Shown piece after piece: positions 1 through 9,369 of a DNA stretch of 33,404 bases. The notes under the pieces are model-generated. The model had not been told where the DNA came from. It ran no database searches and worked only from the letters and a program-made list of their open reading frames with translations. The position numbers were made by a program, and so were the translations under genes. Positions within the stretch are counted from its first letter, which is position 1, and each line of letters begins with the position of its first letter. The DNA is from Lentilactobacillus kefiri (GTDB taxonomy: Bacteria > Bacillota > Bacilli > Lactobacillales > Lactobacillaceae). The DNA lies in assembly GCF_007989105.1 (NCBI RefSeq), contig NZ_BJVK01000023.1, forward strand, positions 1 to 33,404, read 5' to 3'.

Positions 1-7
1 TGATTTA

Positions 8-619
8 TTAACCTAACTTGTTGTAGTATTCAACAATAAGTGATTCGTCAATATCAGCGTCAAGTTCTTCACGTTGTGGAAGACGAACTAATGATCCTTC
101 AAGCTTGTCTGCATCGAAGCTGACGTATTGTGGACGACCCACAACGGCTTCAACAGCATCCTTGATAACTTGGAGGTCTTTTGACTTCTCACGAACGGAG
201 ATTACTTGACCAGGTTGTACTTCATATGATGGAATATCAACACGTTTGCCATCAACAGTGATGTGACCATGGTTTACTAATTGACGAGCTTGACGACGAG
301 TAGTAGCCAAACCTAAACGGTAAACCATGTTATCCAAACGCTCTTCAAGTAAGATCATGAAGTTAACACCATGTTTACCTTCACGGATTTTACCAGCACG
401 AACGAACAAGTTACTGAATTGACGTTCAGTAAGTCCGTACATGTAACGAAGCTTTTGCTTTTCGTGTAATTGTAAACCATATTCTGAAAGTTTTGAACGA
501 CGGCCTTGACCGTGATCACCAGGAGCATAAGGACGACGTGAAAGTTCTTTACCAGTACCTGATAAAGAGATACCCAAACGACGTGAAATTCTCCAACTTG
601 GACCTGTATATCTTGACAT
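8..619 (-). CDS. rpsD: 30S ribosomal protein S4
   Basis: Primary 16S rRNA-binding protein that nucleates assembly of the 30S body and contributes to translational accuracy; in Bacillus it also represses its own mRNA. The 203-residue product begins MSRYTGPSW and has the usual S4 N-terminal region followed by an S4 RNA-binding domain at about residues 93-155 ([20 protein letters not shown], then [11 protein letters not shown]). Length matches Firmicutes S4. The start at 619 is chosen over an upstream in-frame start at 703 because GGAGG lies 7 bases before it and the homology begins there; the extra 28 residues would come from the leader RNA. It is the last complete gene on the minus strand here, downstream of msrC, and has its own promoter. 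Identification is very secure. Confidence 0.97.
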   Translation of the reverse strand: MSRYTGPSWRISRRLGISLSGTGKELSRRPYAPGDHGQGRRSKLSEYGLQLHEKQKLRYMYGLTERQFSNLFVRAGKIREGKHGVNFMILLEERLDNMVYRLGLATTRRQARQLVNHGHITVDGKRVDIPSYEVQPGQVISVREKSKDLQVIKDAVEAVVGRPQYVSFDADKLEGSLVRLPQREELDADIDESLIVEYYNKLG

Positions 620-795
620 AAGTAATCCTCCAATATTTTTTTGGAGTAAAATAAGCCATTGCAGACTTAGTATTCGTGCATGTTGCTTTGCTCTTTCGCT
701 CAAGCAGCCGATTGAGTTACTTGCAGAACCAATTAAATGGCAACAACATGTTGACGAGCTTACCGTCTACTGCTGCGTTATTTTACACAAACACC
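620..795 (-). promoter_or_regulatory. rpsD 5' leader, candidate S4 autoregulatory RNA
   Basis: About 170 bases of untranslated leader separate the rpsD promoter from its start codon. The 3' end contains a hairpin (628-646 on the plus strand): in the RNA, CUCCAA and UUGGAG pair around a 7-base A-rich loop, and the second arm contains most of the Shine-Dalgarno sequence. The B. subtilis rpsD leader is known to bind S4 and control expression. That this leader does the same is inference from its length and the masked ribosome binding site; I could not match it to a specific S4-leader consensus. Confidence 0.5.
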
Positions 796-824
796 ATTGT
801 ATAAAGAATCCTACACTAAGTCAA
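796..824 (-). promoter_or_regulatory. rpsD promoter
   Basis: Reading the minus strand, TTGACT (plus positions 819-824) and TACAAT (796-801) are separated by exactly 17 bases, a near-consensus vegetative promoter. The -35 box lies inside the last codons of msrC, so rpsD can be transcribed independently of the upstream gene. Confidence 0.75.
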
Positions 825-1275
825 CATGTTTGACGAAGATATCCGCAAACTGGTTAAGATTTTTTTCGTCTTCCTCTGAAAAGCGGTCCAAAATAGGTGA
901 ATCAATATCCAATACACCGATTGCTTTGCCATCTTTAAATAATGGAACAACAATTTCAGACTTGGAGTTTGCATCACAGGCAATGTGGCCGGCAAACTGA
1001 TGAACGTCTGCCACTCGAAGTGAGTGCTTTTCCTTGAGGGCCGTCCCACAGACACCGTCGCCATTCTTAATGTGCATGCAGGCAACATTTCCTTGGAAGG
1101 GGCCAAGGATCAGTTCATCTTTATCGGCAACGTAGCGGTAAAAGCCGACCCAATTGATATCTTCCAAACTGATATTTAGCAAGGCTGCGGCATTGGCCAT
1201 GTTTGAAATCAAATCGGTTTCATTGGTTAGCAGGGCATCGAGTTGTTGATTGACAAGATTTGTAACGTTTTGCAT
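811..1275 (-). CDS. msrC: free methionine-R-sulfoxide reductase (GAF-domain fRMsr)
   Basis: Reduces free methionine-R-sulfoxide back to methionine using thioredoxin-type reductants, as part of oxidative damage repair in the cytoplasm. The 154-residue protein is a single GAF domain carrying the family hallmarks GPFQGNVAC, GDGVCGTA, VHQFAGHIAC and VLDIDSP. The three cysteines characteristic of the family are all present, at residues 66, 76 and 100. I start at 1275 (MQNVTNL), preceded by GAGGA; the longer frame to 1407 adds 44 residues with no family resemblance. The gene lies just upstream of rpsD on the same strand and divergent from ezrA. Several genomes label this family only as GAF domain-containing protein, but the cysteine pattern supports the enzyme. 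Confidence 0.9.
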   Translation of the reverse strand: MQNVTNLVNQQLDALLTNETDLISNMANAAALLNISLEDINWVGFYRYVADKDELILGPFQGNVACMHIKNGDGVCGTALKEKHSLRVADVHQFAGHIACDANSKSEIVVPLFKDGKAIGVLDIDSPILDRFSEEDEKNLNQFADIFVKHVDLV

Positions 1276-1439
1276 AATTGTTTTCCTCACTTCAAAAATA
1301 ATATGGTGAAAGCTATCTACTATGATATAATTCAACTTAGAGCACATTAATTGGCTATTCATACATATTAAATTGTTTTGGGCAATTTTACTACAATAAT
1401 GTACCATTTTATATCTTTATTTCTGAAGGATGGGATCGA

Positions 1440-3176
1440 ATGCTTACTTTGTTGATTGGAATCATTGTATTGGTTGGGGCGGGTTACCTTGGGTTTGTTT
1501 TCTATCAAAGACGAACTATCAAGATGGCAACCGATGTTTATGAAAATAAACGGGATTTAAATAAAATTCCGTTGGATGATGAGTTTGCGCTTGCTAAGAA
1601 AATGAACTTAACGGGTGAATCTCACAAAAAGTATGATCAATTGTATAACAAGTACCAACAATACAAGAATCAGATGCTGCCAAATATTGATGAGGGGATT
1701 TCGGCAGTCAAAGAAGACGGTAAGGGAATTAACTTCCTAAAGACCAGAAACGATTGGGAAAGTGCCAACAAGGCCATTTCCGATGCTGATTCAACGTTGA
1801 AGGAAATTCAGGCCGGCTTGGCGCAACTCTATGATTTGAACAAGCAGCACAAGTTGGCCCTTGAAGAGCTTGAAAAGAAATATAAGCGACTTCGAGAAGA
1901 TATTTTGAATAAGAATCAATCATTTGGTCCCAGCATTGATAATTTGGAAAAAATGCTTTCCGATATTGAAGGAACTTTTGATGAGTTTACTCAGCTAACC
2001 AAGAGTGGGGATCCTAACAGTGCCGAAGAAGTATTGAGCGATCTGAATTCTTCAACTGATAAGTTGGAATCATACATGACCAGAATTCCCAAACTCTATC
2101 AAATGCTCTCAAAAGAATTTGTTGAGCAGGTGGCAGAAATTGAGTCTGGTTATAAAGAACTGAAAGCAAAACAATATAACTTCCCCAATGATAAGTTTAA
2201 CGAGAATATTAAAGGGGTTCGTGATCAGCTCAAAGTTAATACCAACAAGCTGAAAACGCTGGAAGTCGACTCGGTTGAAAAAGCAACCAAGAACATCGCC
2301 GACCGAATTGATGACATGTACGATGCCATTGATAAAGAATACAAAGCTCGTCCCGAAGTTGAGAAGAACACGAAGGTCATTGGTGAGTACATTGAACACG
2401 TTCGTAAGCAAAACAGTGACCTGCAGTTACGGCTTGAAACCCTCAGCAAAGGTTATGTTTTGAACCATCAAGAAATCGAAAACAATCATCAATACGATCA
2501 ACAAATTTCAACCATTGAAAAGAAATATTCAGATGCCGTTAATGCCATGCAAAATGGGAAGGCCGTCTTTTCCAGCATCAACGCCGATCAAAAGCAGATG
2601 ATGAAGACTTTGGGACAGATTGAATCCGAACAAAAAGACTTGTTCCAGTCAACTGTCAAAATTCCTCAAGAGGAGCAGGCTGCTCGAAATGCATTGGCCA
2701 AGTTTGATTTGGAGATGCGAAACAAGAAACGCCGCATTGATAATCATAATTTGCCGGGATTATCGGACGATTACCAAGATGCATTCTCCGCGTTTATTCG
2801 TGAGATTAATCATTTGGACGATGCCATGAATCAACCACAAATTGATGTTGATGACATTTCCAAGCAACTGATTATCATTCAATCTGACATGGATACTTTG
2901 GAAGAAAAGACCGATCAGCTGATTGACGACGCAACGTTGGCAGAGCAGACGATTCAATATGCCAATCGGTTTATCGGCAGCGATTCGGAGATTGCTGCTG
3001 CCAGCAAGACCGCTCAAATGTATTTTGATCAGAAGTATGATTATGAACAAAGTTTGAGTATTATTTCCAAAGCATTGGAAAAGCAATCATCAGGGATGTT
3101 TACCAAAATCAAAGATGATTATTTCAGTGCCAAGAAACGATTAAAACCCGGAAAAGCACAAGAAGATAACCAATAA
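1440..3176 (+). CDS. ezrA: septation ring formation regulator EzrA
   Basis: Membrane-anchored coiled-coil protein that binds FtsZ, restrains aberrant Z-ring assembly and helps shuttle cell-wall synthesis between elongation and division in Firmicutes. The 578-residue product has one N-terminal membrane segment at about residues 2-22 followed by QRR, with the rest predicted cytoplasmic and dominated by heptad-like, charged helical repeats (for example residues 75-150 and 230-420), which is the spectrin-like EzrA architecture. B. subtilis EzrA is 562 residues. GAAGGA precedes the ATG by 9 bases. It is divergent from msrC and followed by a strong terminator, so it is probably monocistronic. Position next to a NifS-family gene and thiI is the standard Lactobacillales context. 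Confidence 0.93.
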   Translation: MLTLLIGIIVLVGAGYLGFVFYQRRTIKMATDVYENKRDLNKIPLDDEFALAKKMNLTGESHKKYDQLYNKYQQYKNQMLPNIDEGISAVKEDGKGINFLKTRNDWESANKAISDADSTLKEIQAGLAQLYDLNKQHKLALEELEKKYKRLREDILNKNQSFGPSIDNLEKMLSDIEGTFDEFTQLTKSGDPNSAEEVLSDLNSSTDKLESYMTRIPKLYQMLSKEFVEQVAEIESGYKELKAKQYNFPNDKFNENIKGVRDQLKVNTNKLKTLEVDSVEKATKNIADRIDDMYDAIDKEYKARPEVEKNTKVIGEYIEHVRKQNSDLQLRLETLSKGYVLNHQEIENNHQYDQQISTIEKKYSDAVNAMQNGKAVFSSINADQKQMMKTLGQIESEQKDLFQSTVKIPQEEQAARNALAKFDLEMRNKKRRIDNHNLPGLSDDYQDAFSAFIREINHLDDAMNQPQIDVDDISKQLIIIQSDMDTLEEKTDQLIDDATLAEQTIQYANRFIGSDSEIAAASKTAQMYFDQKYDYEQSLSIISKALEKQSSGMFTKIKDDYFSAKKRLKPGKAQEDNQ

Positions 3177-3190
3177 GTAGATTCATCAGA

Positions 3191-3230
3191 CGAGGCTGAA
3201 ATCACAAATTTCAGTTTCGCCTTTTGTTTT
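3191..3230 (+). terminator. Rho-independent terminator after ezrA
   Basis: A 12-bp stem (3191-3202 with 3208-3219, two G-U pairs) closes a CACAA loop and is followed by CCTTTTGTTTT. Confidence 0.85.
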
Positions 3231-3258
3231 CCTAATGGTAAGCCCAGGTCCAAATTGC

Positions 3259-3287
3259 TTGTTACGTAGCGCTGTTGGGTGTATCAT
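3259..3287 (+). promoter_or_regulatory. promoter of the desulfurase-thiI operon
   Basis: TTGTTA (3259-3264) and TATCAT (3282-3287) are separated by 17 bases, placing the start of transcription about 50 bases ahead of the cysteine desulfurase start codon and after the ezrA terminator. Confidence 0.6.
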
Positions 3288-3343
3288 CATGGGAGTTATA
3301 TTTGTTGGAGTCGAACCAATAAATTTAGAGAAGAAGGTTTCAA

Positions 3344-4489
3344 ATGATTTATTTTGATAATAGTGCCACCACAAAAGTATTACCGGAAGTTCTTGACACT
3401 TATAATAAAGTGAGTGAGCAGATTTGGGGGAATCCCTCAAGTCTGCATAATTTTGGTGAACAGGCATTTAATTTGCTGGAACAATCCAGAAAGCAGATTG
3501 CCGATTTATTGAAAGTTCAACCAGATGAAATTTACTTTACAAGTGGCGGAACCGAAGGCGACAACTGGGTCATTAAAGGCACCGCAATTGAAAAGCGGGC
3601 TTTTGGCAAACATTTGATTACGACTTCTGTTGAACACGCAGCTGTCCGTAACTCATTTGAACAGCTGGAGCAACTAGGGTATGAAGTCACATATTTACCT
3701 GTCGATGATGAAGGCCGAATCTCAATTGCCGACTTAAAAGCAGCCATCCGTCCGGATACAACTTTAGTTTCAATCATGGCAGTTAATAATGAAATTGGGA
3801 CTATCCAACCAATTCAGGAAGCTGCTGAGTTGTTAAAGAACTATCCAAAGATTCATTTCCATATTGATGCGGTTCAGGGTCTCGGAAAAGGGATTCAGGA
3901 TCAAATTTTCAATGACCGAACCGATTTTGCTGCTTTCTCAGGGCATAAATTCCACGCACCTCGAGGGACTGGCTTTATTTACGGTCGCCGCGGCCGTCGA
4001 ATTGCGCCATTAATGAATGGTGGCGGTCAGGAAAAGAATCAGCGTTCAGGAACCGAAAATCTGCCGGGAATCGCGGCAATGGCCAAAGCAATCCGTTTGG
4101 TTCTTGAAAAAGAACCGAGCGCTGTTGAGACTGAACGCCAAATCAAGCAATTGATTATGGATCACATCAGCAAATTTGATAAAGTGACAATTTTCTCTAA
4201 GAACGATGACACGTTTGCCCCACACATTCTGTGCTTTGCAATTCAGGGTGTTCGTGGCGAGACCGTTGTTCACGCATTTGAGAAATATGGCATCTATATT
4301 TCAACAACCAGTGCCTGCTCATCAAAGGATCACACCGAATCGGGAACCCTTAATGCAATGAAAGTTCCTGAAAATATTGCTACCAGTGCCGTTCGAATTT
4401 CACTTGGAGATCACAATACACTTGATGAAGCCAAACAATTCGTAAAAGTATTTGATCAGTTGTATGAAGAATTTGACAAATTAAGTTAG
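3344..4489 (+). CDS. cysteine desulfurase (NifS/IscS family, ThiI partner)
   Basis: Pyridoxal-phosphate enzyme that takes sulfur from cysteine as a protein-bound persulfide. The 381-residue protein shows the class V aminotransferase fold: SGGTEGDN at 67-74, the PLP-stacking histidine in VEHAA (H98), the cofactor lysine in SGHKFHAP (K202), and the persulfide-carrying cysteine in TTSACSS (C325). It ends 8 bases before thiI and shares its promoter, which matches the dedicated desulfurase (NifZ in B. subtilis) that supplies ThiI for 4-thiouridine. The alternative MnmA-linked desulfurase (YrvO type) is less likely given this neighbour. AGAAGG precedes the ATG. Function is secure; partner assignment is from context. 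Confidence 0.93.
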   Translation: MIYFDNSATTKVLPEVLDTYNKVSEQIWGNPSSLHNFGEQAFNLLEQSRKQIADLLKVQPDEIYFTSGGTEGDNWVIKGTAIEKRAFGKHLITTSVEHAAVRNSFEQLEQLGYEVTYLPVDDEGRISIADLKAAIRPDTTLVSIMAVNNEIGTIQPIQEAAELLKNYPKIHFHIDAVQGLGKGIQDQIFNDRTDFAAFSGHKFHAPRGTGFIYGRRGRRIAPLMNGGGQEKNQRSGTENLPGIAAMAKAIRLVLEKEPSAVETERQIKQLIMDHISKFDKVTIFSKNDDTFAPHILCFAIQGVRGETVVHAFEKYGIYISTTSACSSKDHTESGTLNAMKVPENIATSAVRISLGDHNTLDEAKQFVKVFDQLYEEFDKLS

Positions 4490-4497
4490 GAGCAACT

Positions 4498-5715
4498 ATG
4501 CATTATACAGAAATTATGGTTCGTTATGGCGAGCTGTCCACAAAGGGCAAGAACAAAAAAGATTTTATTAAGCAGCTTGGAAAAAATGTCCGGGCTGTTT
4601 TGCACCCATTTCCCAAACTGGAAGTAAAGGCGCAAAGAGATCGGCTTCATGTGGCCTTGAATGGTGAAGATGACACCAAAGTCATTGATACCTTAAAAGG
4701 TGTTTTTGGTATCGAAAACTTTTATCCATCTGTTCAACTTGATAAAGACATGGACGTCATCAAAAAGACGGCCTTGGAAATGGTTAAGGAACAGTATCAT
4801 GACGGCATGACTTTTAAGATCAATACCCGTCGTCAGGATAAGCATTTTGAATATGATACCAATCAAATTAACAATATGTTGGGGGACTACATTCTTGAAA
4901 ACGTTGACGGCATTACCGTTGATGTTAAGAAACCCGATATCTCAATCCGGGTAGAAATCCGGATGAACGGTGCGTTTCTTTCTTCCGAAAAGATTCACGG
5001 TGCCGGCGGCCTTCCCGTTGGAACCGGTGGTCGAGCTACAATGATGCTTTCGGGTGGAATTGATTCACCAGTTGCCACTTATTTGGCAATGAAGCGTGGC
5101 GTTAAAATTGACATGATTCATTTTTACAGTCCACCATATACTGGTGAGCAAGCTTTAAATAAGGCTAAGCAGCTGACATCTGTTTTGGGTAAGTATTCAG
5201 GCAATATCCAATTTATTCAAGTGCCATTTACCGAAATTCAGGAAACCATCAAAGAAAAGGTTCCTGAAGGGTATTTGATGACTATTCAACGCCGAATGAT
5301 GCTGAGAATTGCCGCTCAAATCACCAAGAACCGTCATTGTGACGGTGTCTTTACCGGTGAAGCATTGGGACAGGTAGCATCACAGACTTTGGAAAGCATG
5401 ATGGCAATTAACGATGTCACCACATTGCCGGTTTTACGGCCGTTGGTTTCGATGGATAAGACGGAGATCATCAAGATTTCCGAAAAGATTAACACTTACG
5501 ACCTTTCAATCCTGCCATTTGAGGATTGCTGTACAATCTTTACACCGCCGGCACCAAAGACGCGTCCAAGTTTGGAAAAATCACGCAAGTTTGAGAAGTA
5601 TATTGATGTTGAAGGTCTTATGAAAAAAGCCATCGACAATATCAAAATTACCAATATCAAGCCAGGCGAAGAATTCCTGAACCAAGATCAAGATGTCTTT
5701 GCCGAATTACTTTAA
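4498..5715 (+). CDS. thiI: tRNA 4-thiouridine synthase ThiI
   Basis: Adenylates U8 of tRNA and inserts sulfur to give 4-thiouridine, a near-UV sensor, with sulfur delivered by the desulfurase encoded immediately upstream. The 405-residue protein has an N-terminal ferredoxin-like region, a THUMP RNA-binding domain at about 60-165, and a PP-loop ATP pyrophosphatase domain with SGGIDSP at 185-191. Unlike the 482-residue E. coli enzyme there is no C-terminal rhodanese domain, which is the usual Gram-positive form and implies direct persulfide transfer. The ATG follows AGGAG by 5 bases. No terminator is seen before the tpx promoter. Confidence 0.95.
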   Translation: MHYTEIMVRYGELSTKGKNKKDFIKQLGKNVRAVLHPFPKLEVKAQRDRLHVALNGEDDTKVIDTLKGVFGIENFYPSVQLDKDMDVIKKTALEMVKEQYHDGMTFKINTRRQDKHFEYDTNQINNMLGDYILENVDGITVDVKKPDISIRVEIRMNGAFLSSEKIHGAGGLPVGTGGRATMMLSGGIDSPVATYLAMKRGVKIDMIHFYSPPYTGEQALNKAKQLTSVLGKYSGNIQFIQVPFTEIQETIKEKVPEGYLMTIQRRMMLRIAAQITKNRHCDGVFTGEALGQVASQTLESMMAINDVTTLPVLRPLVSMDKTEIIKISEKINTYDLSILPFEDCCTIFTPPAPKTRPSLEKSRKFEKYIDVEGLMKKAIDNIKITNIKPGEEFLNQDQDVFAELL

Positions 5716-5726
5716 TCTTTTGATAC

Positions 5727-5755
5727 TTGCGCATTTGGCCAGTTTAGGCTACATT
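5727..5755 (+). promoter_or_regulatory. tpx promoter
   Basis: TTGCGC (5727-5732), a 17-base spacer and TACATT (5750-5755) lie just after thiI and about 35 bases before the tpx start codon, suggesting tpx has its own transcription start. Confidence 0.55.
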
Positions 5756-5789
5756 ATGTATAAAGTAGTTACACCAAGGGAGTGCTTTT

Positions 5790-6299
5790 ATGGAAATCAC
5801 TATCAATGGTAAAGAAGAGAGTATGTTTGGCAACCCGCCAGAAGTTGGCGAACAATTGCCAAAGTTTAAGCTTGAAGATGCAGATGGCAACAAAGTAAAA
5901 ACTGCTGATATTATTGGCCGAATTACTTTGCTCTCCACTGTGCCTGATATTGACACGCCGGTTTGTTCTGTTGAAACCCGGAAGTTTAACCAGGAAGCTG
6001 ACAAGTTTCCCGACGTCCGTTTTTTAACCGTATCCAACAACACGGTTGAACAGCAAAAAAATTGGTGTGCCGCTCAAGGCGTTGCCAATTTGCAGATGCT
6101 GTCCGACGAGAACCTGTCATTAGGCTATGCAATGAAGCTTTATTTGCCTAACTTCGGTGCTTTGGCACGGACGATCTTCATTGTTGACGCAACCGGAAAG
6201 ATCATTTATCGCCAAGTCGTTTCCGAAATTACCAATGAACCGGATTACGATGATGCGTTAAATGCTTTGAAAAAAGTTGCCAAGCGTGTTGACGATTAA
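5790..6299 (+). CDS. tpx: thiol peroxidase (atypical 2-Cys peroxiredoxin)
   Basis: Thioredoxin-dependent peroxidase that reduces hydrogen peroxide and alkyl hydroperoxides in the cytoplasm. The 169-residue protein is a full-length Tpx: the signature VPDIDTPVCS places the peroxidatic cysteine at residue 59, with the nearby R64 of the family, and the resolving cysteine is C93 in NWCAAQG, matching the conserved Cys pair of the family. Length and C-terminus are normal. CAAGGGAG precedes the ATG at a usual distance. It has its own promoter and is followed by the valS leader, whose promoter begins inside the last codons of tpx. Confidence 0.95.
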   Translation: MEITINGKEESMFGNPPEVGEQLPKFKLEDADGNKVKTADIIGRITLLSTVPDIDTPVCSVETRKFNQEADKFPDVRFLTVSNNTVEQQKNWCAAQGVANLQMLSDENLSLGYAMKLYLPNFGALARTIFIVDATGKIIYRQVVSEITNEPDYDDALNALKKVAKRVDD

Positions 6300-6317
6300 G
6301 CAAAACTTGGTTAAGAT
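6289..6317 (+). promoter_or_regulatory. promoter of the valS T-box transcript
   Basis: TTGACG (6289-6294), a 17-base spacer and TAAGAT (6312-6317). The -35 box overlaps the tpx stop region, so the leader would start at about 6324, just before stem I of the T-box. Confidence 0.6.
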
Positions 6318-6324
6318 TAAAATT

Positions 6325-6557
6325 AAATTAAAGCTTCGAGCAAGAGAGTAACCAGTGGTTTGATTTCAGAAAGAAAATCATTGCTGTGAGATTTTTATCA
6401 GCTGCTGTGTAAAAGTAACTTGTGAGCTTCTCGTTCGAATTTGAGAGCGGGTCGGTTTATCAGACCGTTACTATGATATTTAAGTGGGGCTTTTATAGCC
6501 CAATTTAGGTGGTACCGCGAGCACTTCGTCCTAATTACAGGATGAAGTGTTTTTTTG
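6325..6557 (+). promoter_or_regulatory. T-box riboswitch (valine specifier) of valS
   Basis: Leader RNA that reads uncharged tRNA-Val and controls read-through into valS. The conserved T-box AGGTGGTACCGCG is at 6507-6519. Stem I can be folded: AAGCT (6331-6335) with AGCTT (6425-6429), then CAAG (6341-6344) with CTTG (6419-6422). This leaves a specifier loop whose 3' strand reads AAAA-GTA-A, placing the valine codon GTA at 6415-6417 with the expected following A. The leader ends in a terminator hairpin with arms 6522-6532 and 6539-6549 (one G-U pair) plus seven T. The specifier agrees with the downstream gene. Confidence 0.93.
6522..6556 (+). terminator. T-box-controlled terminator before valS
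   Basis: 11-bp stem 6522-6532/6539-6549 around AATTAC, followed by T at 6550-6556. Its 5' arm lies directly after the T-box sequence, so formation of the antiterminator excludes it. Confidence 0.9.
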
Positions 6558-6596
6558 TTACATAAAATCGTTTTAAACTTTGAAAGGGGCGACGTC

Positions 6597-9257
6597 ATGT
6601 CAGACAAGAAACAGGAAATGTCAACGAAATATGATCCAACTGCTGTTGAAAATGGCAGATATAACGAATGGCTTGAAGAAGGGGTATTTAAACCCAGTGG
6701 GGATAAAAAAGCAAAGCCGTTTTCAATTGTTTTGCCACCGCCAAATGTTACTGGGAAACTGCATTTAGGTCATGCTTGGGATACAACGCTTCAAGATATG
6801 ATTATCAGACGGAAGAGAATGCAGGGATATGATACATTATGGCTTCCAGGAATGGATCATGCCGGAATCGCAACTCAAGCCAAAGTTGAGGCTAAACTCC
6901 GTAAACAGGGGATTTCCCGTTATGATTTAGGCCGTGAAAAGTTTGTTGAAAAAGTCTGGGAATGGAAAGATGATTTTGCCCGGACAATCAAAGAACAGTG
7001 GGCTAAGCTTGGCTTGTCACTTGATTACAGCCGTGAGCGGTTTACCTTGGACAAAGGTTTGTCCAAAGCCGTTCGTCGAGTCTTTGTCAGCCTTTACAAC
7101 AAGGGCTTGATTTATCGTGGCGAATACATTATCAACTGGGATCCTCAGGCACGAACTGCTTTATCTGATATCGAAGTTATCCATAAAGACGATAAAGGGG
7201 CCTTTTATCACGTTAAGTACCCATTTACCGATGGCACCAAGTTTAACGGTAAAGACTACATTGAGATTGCCACTACCCGTCCTGAAACGATGATGGGTGA
7301 TACTGCCGTTGCCGTTAACCCTTCAGATGAACGATACAAAGATATCGTTGGTAAAAAAGTCTTGGTTCCACTTGCCAATCGTGAAGTGCCAATCATTGCC
7401 GATCAATATGTTGATCCTGACTTTGGAACTGGAATGGTGAAAATCACCCCAGCCCATGATCCTAATGACTTTAAAGTTGGTAACCGTCATGATTTGAAGC
7501 GGATCAATACCATGAACGAAGATGCTTCAATGAACGAAAATGCCGGTAAATACGAAGGCATGGACCGTTTTGATGCTCGAAAAGCAATGGTTAAGGATCT
7601 TCAAGACCAGGGCTTCATGCTCTCAATTGACCCAATTGTCCATTCAGTTGGTCATTCAGAACGGACCGGGGTTCAAGTTGAAGCCCGATTGTCAACTCAG
7701 TGGTTTGTTAAGATGAAGCCACTTGCTGAACAGGCAATCAAGAACCAGGATACTGACGACAAAGTTAACTTCTTCCCAGAACGGTTTGAAGGCACTTTTG
7801 AACAGTGGATGGACAACGTTCATGATTGGGTTATTTCACGTCAGTTGTGGTGGGGCCACCAAATCCCTGCTTGGTACAACAAGAAGACCGGTGAAACCTA
7901 TGTCGGCATGGAAGCTCCTAAAGATGCTGAAAATTGGGATCAGGATCCGGATGTTTTGGATACATGGTTTTCATCAGCTCTTTGGCCATTTTCAACGATG
8001 GGCTGGCCTGAAGATACTGAAGACTTTAAGCGATACTTCCCAACCGATACCTTGGTAACCGGTTATGATATTATCTTCTTCTGGGTTTCAAGAATGATTT
8101 TCCAAAGCTTGGAATTCACTAAGCGACGACCATTTAAAGATGTCTTATTGCATGGATTAATCCGTGATTCACAAGGCCGTAAGATGTCCAAGTCCCTTGG
8201 TAACGGAATTGATCCAATGGACGTGATTGACAAATACGGTGCTGATGCACTTCGCTGGTTCCTTTCAATTGGTGGAACCCCAGGCCAAGATCTGAAGTTT
8301 AGCTACGACAAGATGGATTCTGCATGGAACTTCATCAACAAGATTTGGAACGCCAGCCGTTATGTTATCATGAATTTGGACGGCATCGACAAGCCTGAAT
8401 TACCAGACAAGTCTGAGTGGCAATTATCCGACAAATGGATTTTGAGTCGCTTAAACGCTACCGTCAACCACGTTTCCGATTTGTTTGAAAAGTACAACTT
8501 TGGTGAAGCTGACCGTTACTTGTACGATTTCATCTGGAATGATTTCTGTGACTGGTATATTGAAATGAGTAAGGAAGCTCTCAACAGTGATGATGAGAAG
8601 CTTAAGAAGAATACCCAAAATATCCTGGCATATGTTTTGGATCAAACATTGCGTTTACTTCAACCAATAATGCCATTTGTGACCGAATATATTTGGCAGA
8701 TGATGCCACATGACGGCAAGTCATTGGTTACTGCCGCATATCCAGTTGATCATAAAGAATTGGATGATCCAACTTCCGAACATCAAATGAAGTCTTTGAT
8801 TGATTTGATTAAGGCTGTTAGAAATATTCGAAATGAAGCGAATGCGCCACTTTCTTCTCCAATCGATATGTTAATTCAAACGGATAACGCAACTCTCAAA
8901 GGTATCTTTGAGTCTAACCGCGAATACATCGATCGTTTCTGCCATACTCAGAAATTGGAAATCGGTAAAGATATTGAGGCCCCTAAGCTTTCAATGTCAG
9001 CTGTGATTACGGATGCAACGGTTTTTGTCCCACTTGCTGAATTAGTTGACTTAAAAGACGAATTAGCACGGGTACAAAAGGACGTTGACAAATTCGAATC
9101 AGAGGTTGCCCGTTCAGATAAGAAGTTGGCTAACAAACGCTTTGTCGACAACGCACCGGATGCGGTTGTCGAAGAAGAAAAGGAAAAGCAGGCTGATTAC
9201 CAATCCAAGCTGGAAGCAGCTAAAGAACGACTTTCACAGATTTCAAGTGAGATGTAA
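6597..9257 (+). CDS. valS: valine--tRNA ligase
   Basis: Class I aminoacyl-tRNA synthetase charging tRNA-Val, with an editing domain that clears threonine-type errors. The 886-residue protein has the HIGH-type motif HLGH at 56-59 (in [14 protein letters not shown]), a long CP1 editing insertion (roughly 190-390), the KMSKS motif at 529-533, an anticodon-binding domain and a C-terminal coiled-coil arm (about 820-886, rich in K and E) that is typical of ValS. The start at 6597 is supported by GAAAGGGG; an upstream in-frame TTG lies in the terminator and is rejected. Controlled by the valine T-box in front and followed by a long hairpin. Confidence 0.97.
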   Translation: MSDKKQEMSTKYDPTAVENGRYNEWLEEGVFKPSGDKKAKPFSIVLPPPNVTGKLHLGHAWDTTLQDMIIRRKRMQGYDTLWLPGMDHAGIATQAKVEAKLRKQGISRYDLGREKFVEKVWEWKDDFARTIKEQWAKLGLSLDYSRERFTLDKGLSKAVRRVFVSLYNKGLIYRGEYIINWDPQARTALSDIEVIHKDDKGAFYHVKYPFTDGTKFNGKDYIEIATTRPETMMGDTAVAVNPSDERYKDIVGKKVLVPLANREVPIIADQYVDPDFGTGMVKITPAHDPNDFKVGNRHDLKRINTMNEDASMNENAGKYEGMDRFDARKAMVKDLQDQGFMLSIDPIVHSVGHSERTGVQVEARLSTQWFVKMKPLAEQAIKNQDTDDKVNFFPERFEGTFEQWMDNVHDWVISRQLWWGHQIPAWYNKKTGETYVGMEAPKDAENWDQDPDVLDTWFSSALWPFSTMGWPEDTEDFKRYFPTDTLVTGYDIIFFWVSRMIFQSLEFTKRRPFKDVLLHGLIRDSQGRKMSKSLGNGIDPMDVIDKYGADALRWFLSIGGTPGQDLKFSYDKMDSAWNFINKIWNASRYVIMNLDGIDKPELPDKSEWQLSDKWILSRLNATVNHVSDLFEKYNFGEADRYLYDFIWNDFCDWYIEMSKEALNSDDEKLKKNTQNILAYVLDQTLRLLQPIMPFVTEYIWQMMPHDGKSLVTAAYPVDHKELDDPTSEHQMKSLIDLIKAVRNIRNEANAPLSSPIDMLIQTDNATLKGIFESNREYIDRFCHTQKLEIGKDIEAPKLSMSAVITDATVFVPLAELVDLKDELARVQKDVDKFESEVARSDKKLANKRFVDNAPDAVVEEEKEKQADYQSKLEAAKERLSQISSEM

Positions 9258-9286
9258 AAATGAATTGATTGTGAGCTAATAATTTC

Positions 9287-9357
9287 AAAAAACGTGGGAC
9301 AAAATGCAGTTTCCTGATGATTCCAGGAATCCAAGCCGCATTTTACCCACGTTTTTT
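9287..9357 (+). terminator. long hairpin between valS and folC, probable terminator/attenuator
   Basis: Outer arms 9287-9298 and 9346-9357 are perfect 12-bp complements (A6-CGTGGG against CCCACG-T6). The stem continues with AAAATGC (9301-9307) against GCATTTT (9338-9344), and an inner stem TTCCTG/CAGGAA (9311-9316/9324-9329) closes the top. Because the arms start with A6 and end with T6 it can act as a terminator in either direction. The folC ribosome binding site begins at the very next base. Confidence 0.8.
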
Positions 9358-9369
9358 AAGGAGAAAAAA

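Noticed and set aside
797-1000. Small plus-strand frame opposite msrC and the rpsD promoter
   Set aside because: Fully antisense to msrC, which has all three catalytic cysteines; no separate support.
9304-9369. N-terminal extension of folC
   Set aside because: Encoded by the hairpin between valS and folC; the AAGGAG at 9358-9363 points to the start at 9370.
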